Assembly: GCF_900110485.1 (NCBI RefSeq)
Contig: NZ_FODY01000013.1
Coordinates: 1 to 64,000 of the forward strand
Direction of reading: 5' to 3'
DNA: 64,000 nucleotides
From: Propionispora vibrioides
GTDB taxonomy: Bacteria > Bacillota > Negativicutes > Propionisporales > Propionisporaceae
Shown in pieces: positions 23,554-33,188 of the stretch (position 1 is its first letter; each line of letters starts with the position of its first letter). Both the position numbers and the translations under genes were made by a program. The notes under the pieces are model-generated. The model saw only the letters and a program-made list of their open reading frames with translations. It searched no databases and was not told the origin of the DNA.

Positions 23554-24582
23554 TTATCCGGTTGGCCGGTTACGGTTTAACGCCCACTCGGCCATTTGTC
23601 TTACACGGGCATCAGGATCTTCCAGCGCTCTGGTAAAGTAAGGGGCATACGCTTTCGGGTCCTTATTAGCCATGGCCCGGATTATATTGCAACGCCATTG
23701 CCAAAAATCCTCTTGGGCGATATACCAGAAGCGAGGCTGCAAAACATTCCGGTACGTCACCTCATCCATAGCCAGCAGGGTCTCCAATTCCAGCAAACTG
23801 TCCAGAGCAACCGGTTCAACGAATTCCTCCTTACCCTGCCAGGCTTTATTCATGGGGCAGGCATTCTGGCATTCGTCACAGCCATACAGATAAGTGCCCA
23901 TAGTTTTTCTGACATCTTCCGGCGGCAATGCGTCCCATTCACTGAAAGTCAAGTGAGCAATACAGCGGGTAGCGTCCATTGTCAATGGCGCGGTCAAAGC
24001 CCCCGTCGGGCAAGCCTGTATACATTTGTTACAGTTAGGCGGACAGGGGAAACGGCTGTCGCCGCCTGGCTGATCATAGGCCAGCGGCTTATCAACCAGC
24101 CAGGCATCAATCCAATGCCACGATCCCTGCGCAGTATATACAAAATTATTATTGCGGAACTTCCCCAAGCCGGCCTTCACCGCCGCCCAGCGCAGCGGCA
24201 GCCGCTCCCGGGCAATACGAAAACCGCTGTCCGTCAAAAACTGTTCAAAATCAGCCTGTGCCGCATATTCCGGCGAGTAAGGCAACCGCCCGTCGAACAG
24301 ATAGTACTTGCCCACCAACTGATCCAGTTGCGGCTGAAGCTTATACTTATCGTAACGCCGCAGGCAAACTACGATAGAACGGGCCCAGGGGACGACAGCT
24401 TGCGGCTGCGAAGCGACTCTTGCCTCCAGCTTGTCATAAAACGGCGCCGCATGAGGAAACAGGCGGGCGCGCCGCTCCACTCCCGCTAAAAATTCCTGAA
24501 ACGGTGCCGCCGCAATAATCCCACAGCCGTCATAGCCCAGCTCACGGGCTTTTGCCTTGATAGCCTCTTCCCAGGTTCCCAA
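23554..24582 (-). CDS. QueG-like double-cubane-type 4Fe-4S protein
   Basis: A cytoplasmic protein of about 342 residues. The N-terminal half carries a cobalamin-domain-like fold as in epoxyqueuosine reductase. A bacterial ferredoxin segment then shows two cysteine sets, CPPNCNKCIQACPTGAL and CDECQNACPMNK, ligands for two 4Fe-4S clusters. The end (NKDPKAYAPYFTRALEDPDARVRQMAEWAL) is a HEAT-like repeat, as in QueG. QueG reduces epoxyqueuosine to queuosine in tRNA. The weak identity of the N-terminal part leaves a QueG paralog of other function possible. The start is TTG 24582 (AGGAG, 10 nt) or GTG 24591. It is 11-20 bp downstream of the diguanylate cyclase gene. Confidence 0.75.
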   Translation of the reverse strand: MGTWEEAIKAKARELGYDGCGIIAAAPFQEFLAGVERRARLFPHAAPFYDKLEARVASQPQAVVPWARSIVVCLRRYDKYKLQPQLDQLVGKYYLFDGRLPYSPEYAAQADFEQFLTDSGFRIARERLPLRWAAVKAGLGKFRNNNFVYTAQGSWHWIDAWLVDKPLAYDQPGGDSRFPCPPNCNKCIQACPTGALTAPLTMDATRCIAHLTFSEWDALPPEDVRKTMGTYLYGCDECQNACPMNKAWQGKEEFVEPVALDSLLELETLLAMDEVTYRNVLQPRFWYIAQEDFWQWRCNIIRAMANKDPKAYAPYFTRALEDPDARVRQMAEWALNRNRPTG

Positions 24583-24602
24583 ATGTATCACGCTCCTGTT
24601 CC

Positions 24603-26120
24603 TTAATCCCCCACTGGTTCTTCTGCTCCGGGTTTTCTGTTCACCATACAGGAAAAGTTAACTACACGGTTTTTCCCGGAGGCTTTGGCCTGCAGCATGG
24701 CCGTGTCTGCCATAGTAATAATTTCATTGAGCGATTTGTCCGGACATTGCGTTATATCCACATAGCCGATACTGGCACTGACGCAATACCTGTTTTGATT
24801 ACAATAAACCGGCTGCTCGATCTGAGATAGCAGGACAGCTCCGTCAAACACCTCACCGGACTCCAGGATCAGTAAAAACTCGTCGCCGCCCATCCGGTAG
24901 ACCGAGGCCTGGGGCAGACAGTTTTGCAACCGCACGGCGATCTCCTGTAAAACCTGGTCGCCGGCTTCATGACCAAAATTATCGTTAATGACCTTGAAGT
25001 GATCCAAATCCACGTAGATAATGCTGGACTGCTGCAATCTGGACACGTCGGAAAACTCGTTGAACAAAGCATGCCTGTTTTTTACGCCCGTCAGATAATC
25101 GGTAGCCGCCAGCCATTCCAGTTCTCTGTTCCGTCGACGCATCAAAACCGTAGCAATCATAAAAATCATAAAAGTCGTTAGCAGCAGCATGAGAAAGAAA
25201 TTGCGAAGCTCGTTCATGTGCTGCTCTTGCAAAACATGGTCCTTATAGTAGGCAAAAATACTTTTATCTTCATAATACTGCTTGCCAATCGTCTTTAAAT
25301 CCAACTTTTTCATGCCTTTATCAAGAATTTCAATGAGTTTTTTCCCGTTTTCCGTCTTAGGCGAAAAAAAAGCATACTGCCGGATGTTATCGTTAATGGA
25401 AAATACAATCTCATAATCAAATAATTTCCCCGTAAAATACCGCTCCACAAAAGCCGCTTCATTATGTGAAATCAGGTTTACCTCTTGCCTTCGCAAAGCG
25501 GCAAACGCATCATCAAAGGTCCGGTAATAGATAACTTTTTGCGGATCGGCAAACTTTAATAGATAATCGTTAACCGACATCCCCTCAACCAGGCCTATTT
25601 TATACCGCGCAATATCATTGATCCGGCTTAGCCGTACATGATGATCAATAGCACCAATCAAAGCATAATTCATTTCAAAATAAACAGTATTGGCAAAATA
25701 CCCGTACGATTTCCGTTCATCGGTTACACTGGCGGCGCATAGTATATCAATTTTGTTGTCCCTGATTAAGTTCAGATGCTCGATCCAGGACAGGTCGCCA
25801 TACGGGATAAGCGTATACTTAAACCCCAGTGTTTGCGATAAAATCCGCAGTACCTCGATGGACACACCGTCAAATTCACCTGTTTTCTTGCTATAGCAGG
25901 ATATGGGCGGAAACCTCTCGTCCACCGCCACTTTTAGAGTGCCCAGCGAACGGATGAATTCCCTCTCTCCCGCCGTCAGTTCCACCTGCATATCAGGCGT
26001 AATGGCGACGTGTCTGTTTTGCGTGGTCCGCATTTCTTGTACCTTATAACCATAAAACGCGGTCATACCAATGATGATCACTATAAGAAAAAGACCTGCC
26101 AGTTGTTTACTTTGTTTCAT
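24603..26120 (-). CDS. Diguanylate cyclase with periplasmic SBP_bac_3 sensor
   Basis: About 505 residues. A transmembrane helix lies at about 7-27. A periplasmic amino-acid-binding-protein-like sensor (about 45-290, LKVAVDERFPPISCYSKKTGEFDGVSIEVL) follows. A second membrane helix is near 310-330, then a GGDEF domain with the intact MGGDEF catalytic motif, which makes cyclic di-GMP from GTP. It therefore couples an extracellular small molecule to cyclic di-GMP. The start is ATG 26120 or GTG 26132; neither has a strong ribosome binding site. It precedes the QueG-like gene by about 20 bp. The ligand is unknown. Confidence 0.9.
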   Translation of the reverse strand: MKQSKQLAGLFLIVIIIGMTAFYGYKVQEMRTTQNRHVAITPDMQVELTAGEREFIRSLGTLKVAVDERFPPISCYSKKTGEFDGVSIEVLRILSQTLGFKYTLIPYGDLSWIEHLNLIRDNKIDILCAASVTDERKSYGYFANTVYFEMNYALIGAIDHHVRLSRINDIARYKIGLVEGMSVNDYLLKFADPQKVIYYRTFDDAFAALRRQEVNLISHNEAAFVERYFTGKLFDYEIVFSINDNIRQYAFFSPKTENGKKLIEILDKGMKKLDLKTIGKQYYEDKSIFAYYKDHVLQEQHMNELRNFFLMLLLTTFMIFMIATVLMRRRNRELEWLAATDYLTGVKNRHALFNEFSDVSRLQQSSIIYVDLDHFKVINDNFGHEAGDQVLQEIAVRLQNCLPQASVYRMGGDEFLLILESGEVFDGAVLLSQIEQPVYCNQNRYCVSASIGYVDITQCPDKSLNEIITMADTAMLQAKASGKNRVVNFSCMVNRKPGAEEPVGD

Positions 26121-26325
26121 TAGGTAACCCACTTTACCAGGTAAATTTACCTTTACTGCCCACGGGGCTGCTTTAATACCGGTTATGACTGGGATAAATC
26201 ACCAAGATTCCGGTTGTGTACTCATTCTGTACGGAGCTGAAAGTTCCTGCCAAATTCGACAAGAATATGCAAATACTTCTTCGCTAAAAGAGCAATGCTT
26301 ACTGCTACGGCTTGGCTGGAAAATG

Positions 26326-26365
26326 AATAGCAACCCCGGCAGGAAATCCTGCCGGGGTTGCTATT
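26326..26365 (-). terminator. Intrinsic terminator of the gabT-like gene
   Basis: A perfect 18-bp stem (AATAGCAACCCCGGCAGG) with an AAAT loop lies 22 bp after the stop of the 26387 gene and is followed by CATTTT on the minus strand. Confidence 0.85.
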
Positions 26366-26386
26366 ATAGCGATTTTATATTTTAAT

Positions 26387-27706
26387 TCATCCTTCGGCAA
26401 CTGCCTTTAGAATGCTTTTCTCCAGTACCGTCAGCCCCCGGTCCAGTTCTTCGTCAGTGACAACCAGTGGAATAAGCAGGCGGATGACATTGCCGAACAC
26501 TCCGGCGCTAATCAGCATAACGCCCTGTTCCAGGCAGTACTGGATGATCTTGCCGGTCAGTTCCTTGGCCGGTTCCTTAGTCTCCCGGTCTTTGACCAAT
26601 TCAATGCCGATCATGGCTCCCACACCGCGCACGTCGCCGATAGCCGAACAGCGTTCCTGCAGAGTTTTCAGGCGGCTCATCGTAATTTCACCGATCTTAG
26701 TTGCCCGGCTGCACAGCGCATTTTCTTCAATATATTTAATGGTCTCCAACCCGGCTACGCAGGCCAGCGGATTACCGCCATAGGTACCGCCGATATTGCC
26801 GCCGTCGGGAGCGTCCATATATTCGGCCTTGCCGGTTACCGCACTTAAAGGGACACCGGCGGCAATCGACTTGGCCGTTGTCATCAGATCAGGCTCAACA
26901 CCCCAATTTTCTATGGCAAACATTTTGCCCGTCCGGGCAAAGCCGGTCTGCACTTCATCGGCAATCAGCAAAATGCCTTTCTTCTCACAAATAGCTTTCA
27001 GGCCCGGCAAAAATTCCGGCGGCGGCACCAGGAAACCGCCCTCGCCCTGTACCGGCTCAATGATCATGGCGGCGATGTGTTCGGCGTCAATCTCGGTGGT
27101 AAAGAACCGCTCAAAATTCTCCAGACAATGCATGCCGCAGCCCGGATAGCTTGAGCGGTAATGACAGCGGTAGCAATAAGCCGAAGGCACCTTGTAGATA
27201 TCCGGCGCAAAGGGGCCGAAGCCGTATTTATAGGGCTTTACCTTGCTGGTCAGACTCATAGTCATCAGCGTCCGTCCGTGAAAAGCACATTCAAAGGCAA
27301 TAATGCCGGTCCGCCGGGTGGCATGACGGGCAATCTTCACGGCATTTTCCACCGCTTCAGCGCCGCTGTTGGCAAACATCGTCTTCTTCGGCGAAGCGCC
27401 CGGTGCGATGGCGTTCATCTTTTCAGCAAGTGCCACATATGATTCGTACATACCAATGGCAAAGAAGGAATGCAGCAACTTCTCCGCCTGGCTTTGCACC
27501 GCCTTGACTACCGGTGCGGGACAATGTCCGATATTCAGCACACCGACCCCGGCATAAAAATCCAGATATTCTTTGCCTTCCACATCGGTAATGACGGCGC
27601 CGCTAGCCTTTTCCACAAATACTCCGGTAGAATTAGCAATGCCCTTAGGTACCGCCTTGTTTTTTCTTTCAATCAACTGCTTCGTTTTGTCTCCTCTAGC
27701 GCTCAT
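26387..27706 (-). CDS. gabT: 4-aminobutyrate aminotransferase (class III)
   Basis: A 439-residue PLP enzyme, the usual length for GabT, which moves the amino group of 4-aminobutyrate (or a related omega-amino acid) to 2-oxoglutarate. The PLP-binding Lys279 lies in DLMTTAKSIAAGVP. The cofactor-site DEVQTGFARTGKMFAIE and the substrate-channel ECAFHGRTLMTMSLT are clear, as is the GAEAVENAVKIAR motif. The start ATG follows GGGAGGGATTCGC. A hairpin lies in its leader. A PucR regulator, an aldehyde dehydrogenase, a second aminotransferase and an ABC importer follow upstream on the same strand, pointing to GABA or another omega-amino acid as nutrient. Confidence 0.9.
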   Translation of the reverse strand: MSARGDKTKQLIERKNKAVPKGIANSTGVFVEKASGAVITDVEGKEYLDFYAGVGVLNIGHCPAPVVKAVQSQAEKLLHSFFAIGMYESYVALAEKMNAIAPGASPKKTMFANSGAEAVENAVKIARHATRRTGIIAFECAFHGRTLMTMSLTSKVKPYKYGFGPFAPDIYKVPSAYCYRCHYRSSYPGCGMHCLENFERFFTTEIDAEHIAAMIIEPVQGEGGFLVPPPEFLPGLKAICEKKGILLIADEVQTGFARTGKMFAIENWGVEPDLMTTAKSIAAGVPLSAVTGKAEYMDAPDGGNIGGTYGGNPLACVAGLETIKYIEENALCSRATKIGEITMSRLKTLQERCSAIGDVRGVGAMIGIELVKDRETKEPAKELTGKIIQYCLEQGVMLISAGVFGNVIRLLIPLVVTDEELDRGLTVLEKSILKAVAEG

Positions 27707-27741
27707 GCGAATCCCTCCCCTTCCCTGATAAAAAAGATAAA

Positions 27742-27773
27742 CGCTGAACCGCCTCTAGGGATACGGTTCAGCG
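27742..27773 (-). promoter_or_regulatory. Terminator-like hairpin in the gabT leader
   Basis: CGCTGAACCG pairs perfectly with CGGTTCAGCG and is followed on the minus strand by TTTATCTTTTTT, only 36 bp before the gabT start codon. It can end readthrough from the PucR gene or act as an attenuator. Confidence 0.65.
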
Positions 27774-27895
27774 CCATTGCTTAAAAACTATTTGCGTGTC
27801 CTTATGCTTTTATAGTACCAAATACCGGCCGGGGCGTCTATGTGACACCTTCACAAGATATATCGGCGTATTTTGTGATATCATCCTAATATCAT

Positions 27896-28061
27896 AGGTA
27901 ACCGCTGATTAAATGAACCTGTCGGGCTGGCGAGAGATTTTTTCGTCTGGCAAGGAAGCAAAACCGCAGAAATAGCGGCCTCTGTTGCAAGGTTTTGCTG
28001 ACGCAGCCAGGCGGAGAAAGCTCCATCAGAACGCACAGTGTGAATTAATCAGTGGTTACCC
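27896..28061 (+). repeat. MITE-like element, full copy (B)
   Basis: 166 bp bounded by AGGTAACCGCTGATTAA and TTAATCAGTGGTTACC(CT). The interior contains further partial complementarity (GCAAAACCGC near the middle with GCAAGGTTTTGC), so the whole can fold into a long hairpin. It closely resembles copy D at 38232. Confidence 0.85.
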
Positions 28062-28070
28062 TGAGTCCGC

Positions 28071-29312
28071 TCAACCCGGCAAATCAAGGGAAAATACACT
28101 GCTGTCCATTTGTTTGCCCATAATTACCCCGAGCTGCAGCGTCAGCCGGTCATAGGGATCATCCAAATCACGGCCGCTGATTTCTTCAATCTTTTTCAAA
28201 CGATAGTCCAGCGTGTTGCGGTGAACAAAAAGCCGTTTGGCAGTTTGCGCGGCATTACAGTTTTCTTCAAAATAGGCAAACAGTGTGTCAATCAGCTCGG
28301 TGTTGTTTCTCCGGTCGTACTCATGGAGCGGTTCAATGATTTCCTGATAATAAAGCGCAAGCTTCTCCGGACCGATTTCAAACAACAGCTTGTAAATACC
28401 CAGCCGTTCATAGGCATAAACCGGTCGGGCAGCTCTCCGTAAACCGCCGAACAGCCGCAGCACCCGGCTGGCCTCCAAATAACTGCGCCGGGCCTCCGGC
28501 AGCGCCGCAAACCGCCCGCCCACCGCTACGGTAACCGCCAGTTCCGGCATCTCATCGACAAGCTGCGTCCAGACCCGTGTCAACAGCTCCAGGTTCTGCC
28601 GCACACCGGCCGGTTCACTGTCATAAGGCATCAAAAGAACGATATCATCGCCGCAAAGGGTCTGCAGAATCTTCCGGTCCCAGCGGGCCAAAATGTCCTG
28701 TACAACATTGCCAAAACGCATTTTAAACGCCATCAGGGCATTTTCGTCTTTCAACTTTTGCGCCTCCAGATATTCGGTTAAATTGCGCGGACTGATGACC
28801 GCCACCTGATGCGGCCGGGCAAGATCATAACCGTAATAAGCCGCCCGCTGGATCAGCACTTCCGGGTCGGCCAGCGGGAAAAACAGCAGTTGCTCCAGGA
28901 AGTCCTTAATTGACCGTTCCTCGGTCTGCTTCCGGACGATATGACTGCAGATGTCTCTGGTCACTTCAATGATTTTGACTTCCCAAGGCAGCGCAAAAAT
29001 CGGGAAATGAGCCTGATCGGCCAGTTGCAGCACCTCTGCCGGGATATCCTCAATATAGGGCCCGACATTAATAATCAGCCCGGCCAGTTTTTTGTTGATA
29101 ATCCCCCGGACAAGCTCCCTGAGTTTTTCCGTATCTCCCTGCAGGCCGATGCCGGTGATAATGAGCAACTCACCGCCCTGCACCCAGGGCAGCACATCGG
29201 GCAGATCGATAAAATGCACCCAGCGCACCAGCCGGTTCAGTCCGGCATGTCCCGCCACGATTTGCAGCTTGGTCAGCGAAGCTAAATTGACAACTTCACG
29301 GCAACTGATCAT
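28071..29312 (-). CDS. PucR-family transcriptional regulator
   Basis: A 413-residue regulator with an N-terminal PucR ligand-sensing domain (about 1-125), a middle GGDEF-like CdaR segment and a C-terminal helix-turn-helix (about 345-400, NCNAAQTAKRLFVHRNTLDYRLKKIEEISG). PucR proteins activate catabolic operons for purines, amino acids and similar compounds; the B. subtilis GabR-independent systems and actinobacterial GABA operons include such regulators. The start ATG follows AAAGGAGACCGGCT. Its place between the aldehyde dehydrogenase and gabT genes suggests it activates this catabolic locus. The effector is unknown. Confidence 0.88.
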   Translation of the reverse strand: MISCREVVNLASLTKLQIVAGHAGLNRLVRWVHFIDLPDVLPWVQGGELLIITGIGLQGDTEKLRELVRGIINKKLAGLIINVGPYIEDIPAEVLQLADQAHFPIFALPWEVKIIEVTRDICSHIVRKQTEERSIKDFLEQLLFFPLADPEVLIQRAAYYGYDLARPHQVAVISPRNLTEYLEAQKLKDENALMAFKMRFGNVVQDILARWDRKILQTLCGDDIVLLMPYDSEPAGVRQNLELLTRVWTQLVDEMPELAVTVAVGGRFAALPEARRSYLEASRVLRLFGGLRRAARPVYAYERLGIYKLLFEIGPEKLALYYQEIIEPLHEYDRRNNTELIDTLFAYFEENCNAAQTAKRLFVHRNTLDYRLKKIEEISGRDLDDPYDRLTLQLGVIMGKQMDSSVFSLDLPG

Positions 29313-29339
29313 AGCCGGTCTCCTTTCACCGTATTCCGG

Positions 29340-30758
29340 TTAAAATTTAAAGACAATCAATTTTTCTTCCGTCATTTCCCGGACGGCGTACTGCGGACCT
29401 TCTTTCCCCATACCGCTTTCTTTGACGCCGCCGTAGGGCATATTGTCCGTTCTAAAAGTGGCGCCGTCATTAATGATCACACCACCTGTTTCAAGCTTCA
29501 TGGCACACTCGCGGGCCACGTCCAGCGAGCCGGTAAAGACGCCGGCCTGCAGGCCGTACGCCGAATCATTGACCAGGGCAATGGCTTCGGAAATAGTATC
29601 ATAAGGAATAATGGAAAAAAGCGGTGCGAAAACCTCCTGGCATACCAGCTTCATGTCCGGCCGGACATGAGTCAGTATGGTGGGGGCAAACCAGGCGCCG
29701 GAGCGTGTGCCGCCGGTCAGTACCGTGGCGCCCTGCGTTACGGCCTCTTTCACCCATTCCTCCACCCGCCCGGCTTCACTCTCGCTGATCATAGGCCCCA
29801 CATCGGTGGCCGGGTCCATTGGATCACCGACAATAAGCTGTTTGGCATAGGCCACCGCCTTGTCGCAAAATTCCTGATACACACTGCGGTGCACATAGAC
29901 GCGCTGACAGGAAATGCAGACCTGTCCGGCATTGGCAAAGGCATATTTGGCGCACAAAGCGGCCACTGCCGCCACATCGGTATCATGATGTACAATATTG
30001 GCCGAGTTGGAACCTAGCTCCAGCGCCACCCGCCGGAGGCCCGCCCGCTTCAACAGTTCTTTGCCGACCGCCGGACTGCCGGTAAAGCTGTAAAAGCCAA
30101 TCCGTTTTTCTACCAGCAGCCATTCACCCAGTTTGGCACCCGAACCTGTCAGCAAGTTCAAAAAGCCGTTCGGCAAACCGGCCTGAGCAAAGATCTCGCA
30201 CAACAGCACGGCTGACAGCGGCGTAACGGTGGCCGGTTTATACACCACCGCATTACCGGCGGCCAAGGCCGGACCGATCTTGTGGCAGGCCAGATTCAAC
30301 GGGAAGTTAAAGGGCGTAATGGCACAGACAACGCCCACAGGCACCCGCAAAGTAAATGCCCAGCGGTTATCGCAGCCCGGCGCGCCGGCTAGCGGCACCA
30401 TTTCGCCGGTCATCCGCTTGGCTTCTTCCGCCGACAGAATGAGGGTCTGCTGCGCCCTGGTTACTTCCGCCAGAGCTTCCTTCATAGGCTTACCTACTTC
30501 CTGGACGAGGATTTCCGCCATCTCCCGCTGCTTTTCCCGCAAAAGCTGACTGGCTTTCATAAGAATGGTATAGCGCATATACGGCTCCAACTTAACCGTT
30601 TTAAATGCCTGCTCGGCCGCATCGACCGCCGCCTGCACATTGTCCTGCCCGGCTGCAGCCACATACCCCAGTACACTGTTATCCGCCTTATTTTTCACGG
30701 CAATTTTATCCCCGGTGGCTACCCAGGCGCCATTAATAAATAAACCATGTTCTTTCAT
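29340..30758 (-). CDS. NAD(P)-dependent aldehyde dehydrogenase (succinate-semialdehyde type)
   Basis: About 472 residues from ATG 30758, which is preceded by AGAGGAGGATTGATT; the frame is open to 30923 but that extension lacks a start signal and a protein-like composition. The catalytic cysteine is in NAGQVCISCQRVYVH, the general-base glutamate in RVALELGSNSANIV and the cofactor site in FTGSPAVGKELLKRAG. The sequence type fits succinate-semialdehyde or related aldehyde dehydrogenases. In this locus it should oxidise the semialdehyde produced by the gabT-like transaminase. Its stop lies 27 bp from the PucR gene. Confidence 0.9.
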   Translation of the reverse strand: MKEHGLFINGAWVATGDKIAVKNKADNSVLGYVAAAGQDNVQAAVDAAEQAFKTVKLEPYMRYTILMKASQLLREKQREMAEILVQEVGKPMKEALAEVTRAQQTLILSAEEAKRMTGEMVPLAGAPGCDNRWAFTLRVPVGVVCAITPFNFPLNLACHKIGPALAAGNAVVYKPATVTPLSAVLLCEIFAQAGLPNGFLNLLTGSGAKLGEWLLVEKRIGFYSFTGSPAVGKELLKRAGLRRVALELGSNSANIVHHDTDVAAVAALCAKYAFANAGQVCISCQRVYVHRSVYQEFCDKAVAYAKQLIVGDPMDPATDVGPMISESEAGRVEEWVKEAVTQGATVLTGGTRSGAWFAPTILTHVRPDMKLVCQEVFAPLFSIIPYDTISEAIALVNDSAYGLQAGVFTGSLDVARECAMKLETGGVIINDGATFRTDNMPYGGVKESGMGKEGPQYAVREMTEEKLIVFKF

Positions 30759-30771
30759 AATCAATCCTCCT

Positions 30772-32091
30772 CTATTTTGCTCTGCGATTTTTCGTTTCCG
30801 CAAAAATTCGCTCCGCCACCTGCAGTGTCCTGCTAATATCCGCTTCGCTGTGTTCGGTAGACAGATAAATCCGCCCCCGCCGCGCCGTGAAACGCACGCC
30901 ATATTGCCGCGCTTTGCGCACAAACAGATCGTAATAAGCGATATCGGCGGCGGTTAGATAGTGCCGGAAATCATCGACCCCCTTTTTCAGGCCGAACATC
31001 AGAATGCAGATGGAGCCCACCGCCTGGCAAAACAAGGGTATCCCATAGGTTTCACCCAGCGTCCGCATGCCCTGGACAAACAGGCCACCTAACTGCTCCA
31101 GCCGCGGGTATACCTGTTCAGTTTCCAGCACCCCGATGGTCGCCAACGAGGCCGCCACGGCAATAGCATTGGCATTAAAGGTGCCGGCCGCCGGTACACC
31201 GGCTTCCATGATTTCCCGTTTCCCAGCGATTGCCGCCAGCGGATAACCGCCGGCAATCGCCTTGGCGAACACCGCTAAATCCGGCGTGACCCCATAGTAT
31301 TGCTGCGCACCGCCCAGAGCCACCCGGAAGCCGGTGATGACTTCATCAAAGATCAGCACTACCTGATAGTGGCTGGTCAAATCCCGCAAACCGGCTAGAT
31401 AGCCTGGTTTAGGTAGGATTGGACCCGAATCACACATGATCGGTTCAGTAATAACGGCGGCAAGCTCACCGGCCTCTTGCTCAATAACCTGTTCCAGCAA
31501 CTCCAGATCATTCCAGGGCAGAATAATGATATCGTCTGCTGTTTCCCGTCGCTGCCCCCTGGTAGTAAACAGCCGGGCTGGTGCCTGCCGCTCGCCCAGT
31601 TCTTTTACGTTGGCGGCGTCAATACTTATTTTTTCTTCGTCCGCCCAGCCATGGTACTGGCCTTCAAACTTGATAATTTTTTTCTTGCCCGTATAGGCCC
31701 TGGCCAACCGAAAGGCATGCATATTGGCTTCGGTGCCGGAGTTCTGAAAGGATACCCGTTCGGCGCAGGGAATGATCTCAGTCAGCTTCTTCGCCAGTTG
31801 ACAGAGAGAAACGGTCGTTGCCGACAATTGTGAACCCCGCTCGATTTGCGCCACCACAGCCCGGTTGACCGCCTCCGGGCTGTACCCCAGCAGCATGGGA
31901 CCGAAGCCGCCAATATAGTCAATGTATTCATTGCCGTCCACATCATAGACCTTGGAGCCTTTGCCCCGCTCCAGGCAGAGCGGATACTCCTCATCGGCCG
32001 CTTTGTGAAACGAACTGGCCACGCCCTCTACCAAGTACATTTTTGTTTTTGCGAATAACGCCTTGGAACCTTCTGTATTTAATTTTTCCAC
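30772..32091 (-). CDS. Class III aminotransferase, glutamate-1-semialdehyde-aminomutase-like
   Basis: About 439 residues from GTG 32091, which follows GGAAAGGGGCGATAACG. The PLP-dependent fold shows YIDYIGGFGPMLLGYS near the N-terminus, FQNSGTEANMHAFRLAR, VLIFDEVITGFR and the lysine in DLAVFAKAIAGGYPLAA. These match the HemL-like branch of class III enzymes. A role in haem synthesis is unlikely because it sits between an aldehyde dehydrogenase and an amino-acid ABC importer. It is more likely a second catabolic transaminase or an aminomutase that repositions an amino group. The substrate is not known. Confidence 0.82.
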   Translation of the reverse strand: MEKLNTEGSKALFAKTKMYLVEGVASSFHKAADEEYPLCLERGKGSKVYDVDGNEYIDYIGGFGPMLLGYSPEAVNRAVVAQIERGSQLSATTVSLCQLAKKLTEIIPCAERVSFQNSGTEANMHAFRLARAYTGKKKIIKFEGQYHGWADEEKISIDAANVKELGERQAPARLFTTRGQRRETADDIIILPWNDLELLEQVIEQEAGELAAVITEPIMCDSGPILPKPGYLAGLRDLTSHYQVVLIFDEVITGFRVALGGAQQYYGVTPDLAVFAKAIAGGYPLAAIAGKREIMEAGVPAAGTFNANAIAVAASLATIGVLETEQVYPRLEQLGGLFVQGMRTLGETYGIPLFCQAVGSICILMFGLKKGVDDFRHYLTAADIAYYDLFVRKARQYGVRFTARRGRIYLSTEHSEADISRTLQVAERIFAETKNRRAK

Positions 32092-32204
32092 CGTTATCGC
32101 CCCTTTCCAAACAGTAATATATAATTGGTACAACACGCGGTGCACCGTTAAAATGGTGCAGGAGGAAACCAAAGCTCCCTCCTGCAGGTAAACGGTTATT
32201 TGAT

Positions 32205-33086
32205 TTATTTCACGTTTTTCGTTTTACCGTCTTCCAGCGATACGAAGTAATCCTGGTTCAGACCGTATTGTTCCAGTATTTTCATCAGGGTGCCATCTTT
32301 TTTCATATCGTTTATCGCTTTATTGACCGCATCGTTCAATTCCTTGTCTTCAAACCGGATAGCCGCGCCAATCTTGCCGGCAGCTTCCGCTTCATAGGGA
32401 CTCAGGATTCTCAGGTCCAGACTGGAGTCCTGTTTTAAGGTATAGCCGGCCACAATGCCGTCGGTAACACAGGCATCAATTTTCCCGGTGTTAACCGCCA
32501 TCATCAGTTCTGCCTGGCTGCCAAAAATTTTCAGGTCTTTAATTTTGCCTTCATTCAGCCATTTTTGAGCGATTTCCAGGAAGGCCGTACCTTTTTGGCC
32601 GCCCAAGACTTTATCCTTCAGGTCTTCCTTGGATTTTATACTGGAATCCTTTTTGACTACAACAGCTTCGCCTTCTTTATACCATACATCGGTAAACAGG
32701 GCTTTTTCCAGGCGCTCCTGTTTGATATACATGCCGTCGGTTACCATATCAATCGTTTTGTTGTTAAGCTCAATGAGCAAGTTCTCAAAGGGAATCTGCT
32801 TCATTTCCACTTTGGCAATGCCCAGACGTTTAGCCACTTCGCGGATAATGTCGGCATCAACACCGGAAAACTTGTTGCTGCTGGCGTCCATATAGGCGAA
32901 AGGAGCATCATTGGAGGAACCCACTACCAGAACACCTTTTTCCTTTATGGCGCTTAGCGTACTGCCGGCACCGGCGTCCTTCTTCTCCGTCGTAGTGCTG
33001 GAGGAACCGCAGCCAACCAGCAGGGCTGCCAGGGCAAATACCAAAACCACTAAACCTGCAAACCGTTTATACACTTTGTTCATCAT
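32205..33086 (-). CDS. ABC amino-acid-binding lipoprotein (SBP_bac_3)
   Basis: A 293-residue extracytoplasmic solute-binding protein. The signal peptide ends in a lipobox (LLVGCGSS), so Cys26 should be lipidated. The mature protein has the family-3 pattern (LVVGSSNDAPFAYMDASSNKFSGVDADIIREVAKRLG and the MVTDGMYIKQERLEKALFTD segment). It captures the substrate for the permease and ATPase encoded upstream. Start at ATG 33086 or the next ATG, both after AGAGGAG. The substrate is presumably the amino acid degraded by the neighbouring enzymes. Confidence 0.92.
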   Translation of the reverse strand: MMNKVYKRFAGLVVLVFALAALLVGCGSSSTTTEKKDAGAGSTLSAIKEKGVLVVGSSNDAPFAYMDASSNKFSGVDADIIREVAKRLGIAKVEMKQIPFENLLIELNNKTIDMVTDGMYIKQERLEKALFTDVWYKEGEAVVVKKDSSIKSKEDLKDKVLGGQKGTAFLEIAQKWLNEGKIKDLKIFGSQAELMMAVNTGKIDACVTDGIVAGYTLKQDSSLDLRILSPYEAEAAGKIGAAIRFEDKELNDAVNKAINDMKKDGTLMKILEQYGLNQDYFVSLEDGKTKNVK

Positions 33087-33188
33087 GTTCCACTCCTCTT
33101 TTTTTATGAATGAATATATAGTACAGAAAACCAGCAGTTTCGAACTCTGCCGCCGGCTTTCTCTTCCACCGGTAACTGTCTTACCCGG

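Larger units (their letters stand above)
27707..28070. other. Leader of the gabT-like gene with a MITE copy
   Basis: The 364-bp gap between the PucR gene and gabT holds a leader hairpin (27742-27773), about 120 bp that should contain the gabT promoter (no clear hexamer pair), and MITE copy B (27896-28061). Confidence 0.6.

Noticed and set aside
23596-24489. 297-codon frame on the plus strand
   Set aside because: Antisense to the QueG-like gene with both 4Fe-4S motifs conserved; no ribosome binding site.
30759-30923. N-terminal extension of the aldehyde dehydrogenase
   Set aside because: The added residues overlap the end of the upstream aminotransferase gene and lack a ribosome binding site, whereas ATG 30758 has a strong one.
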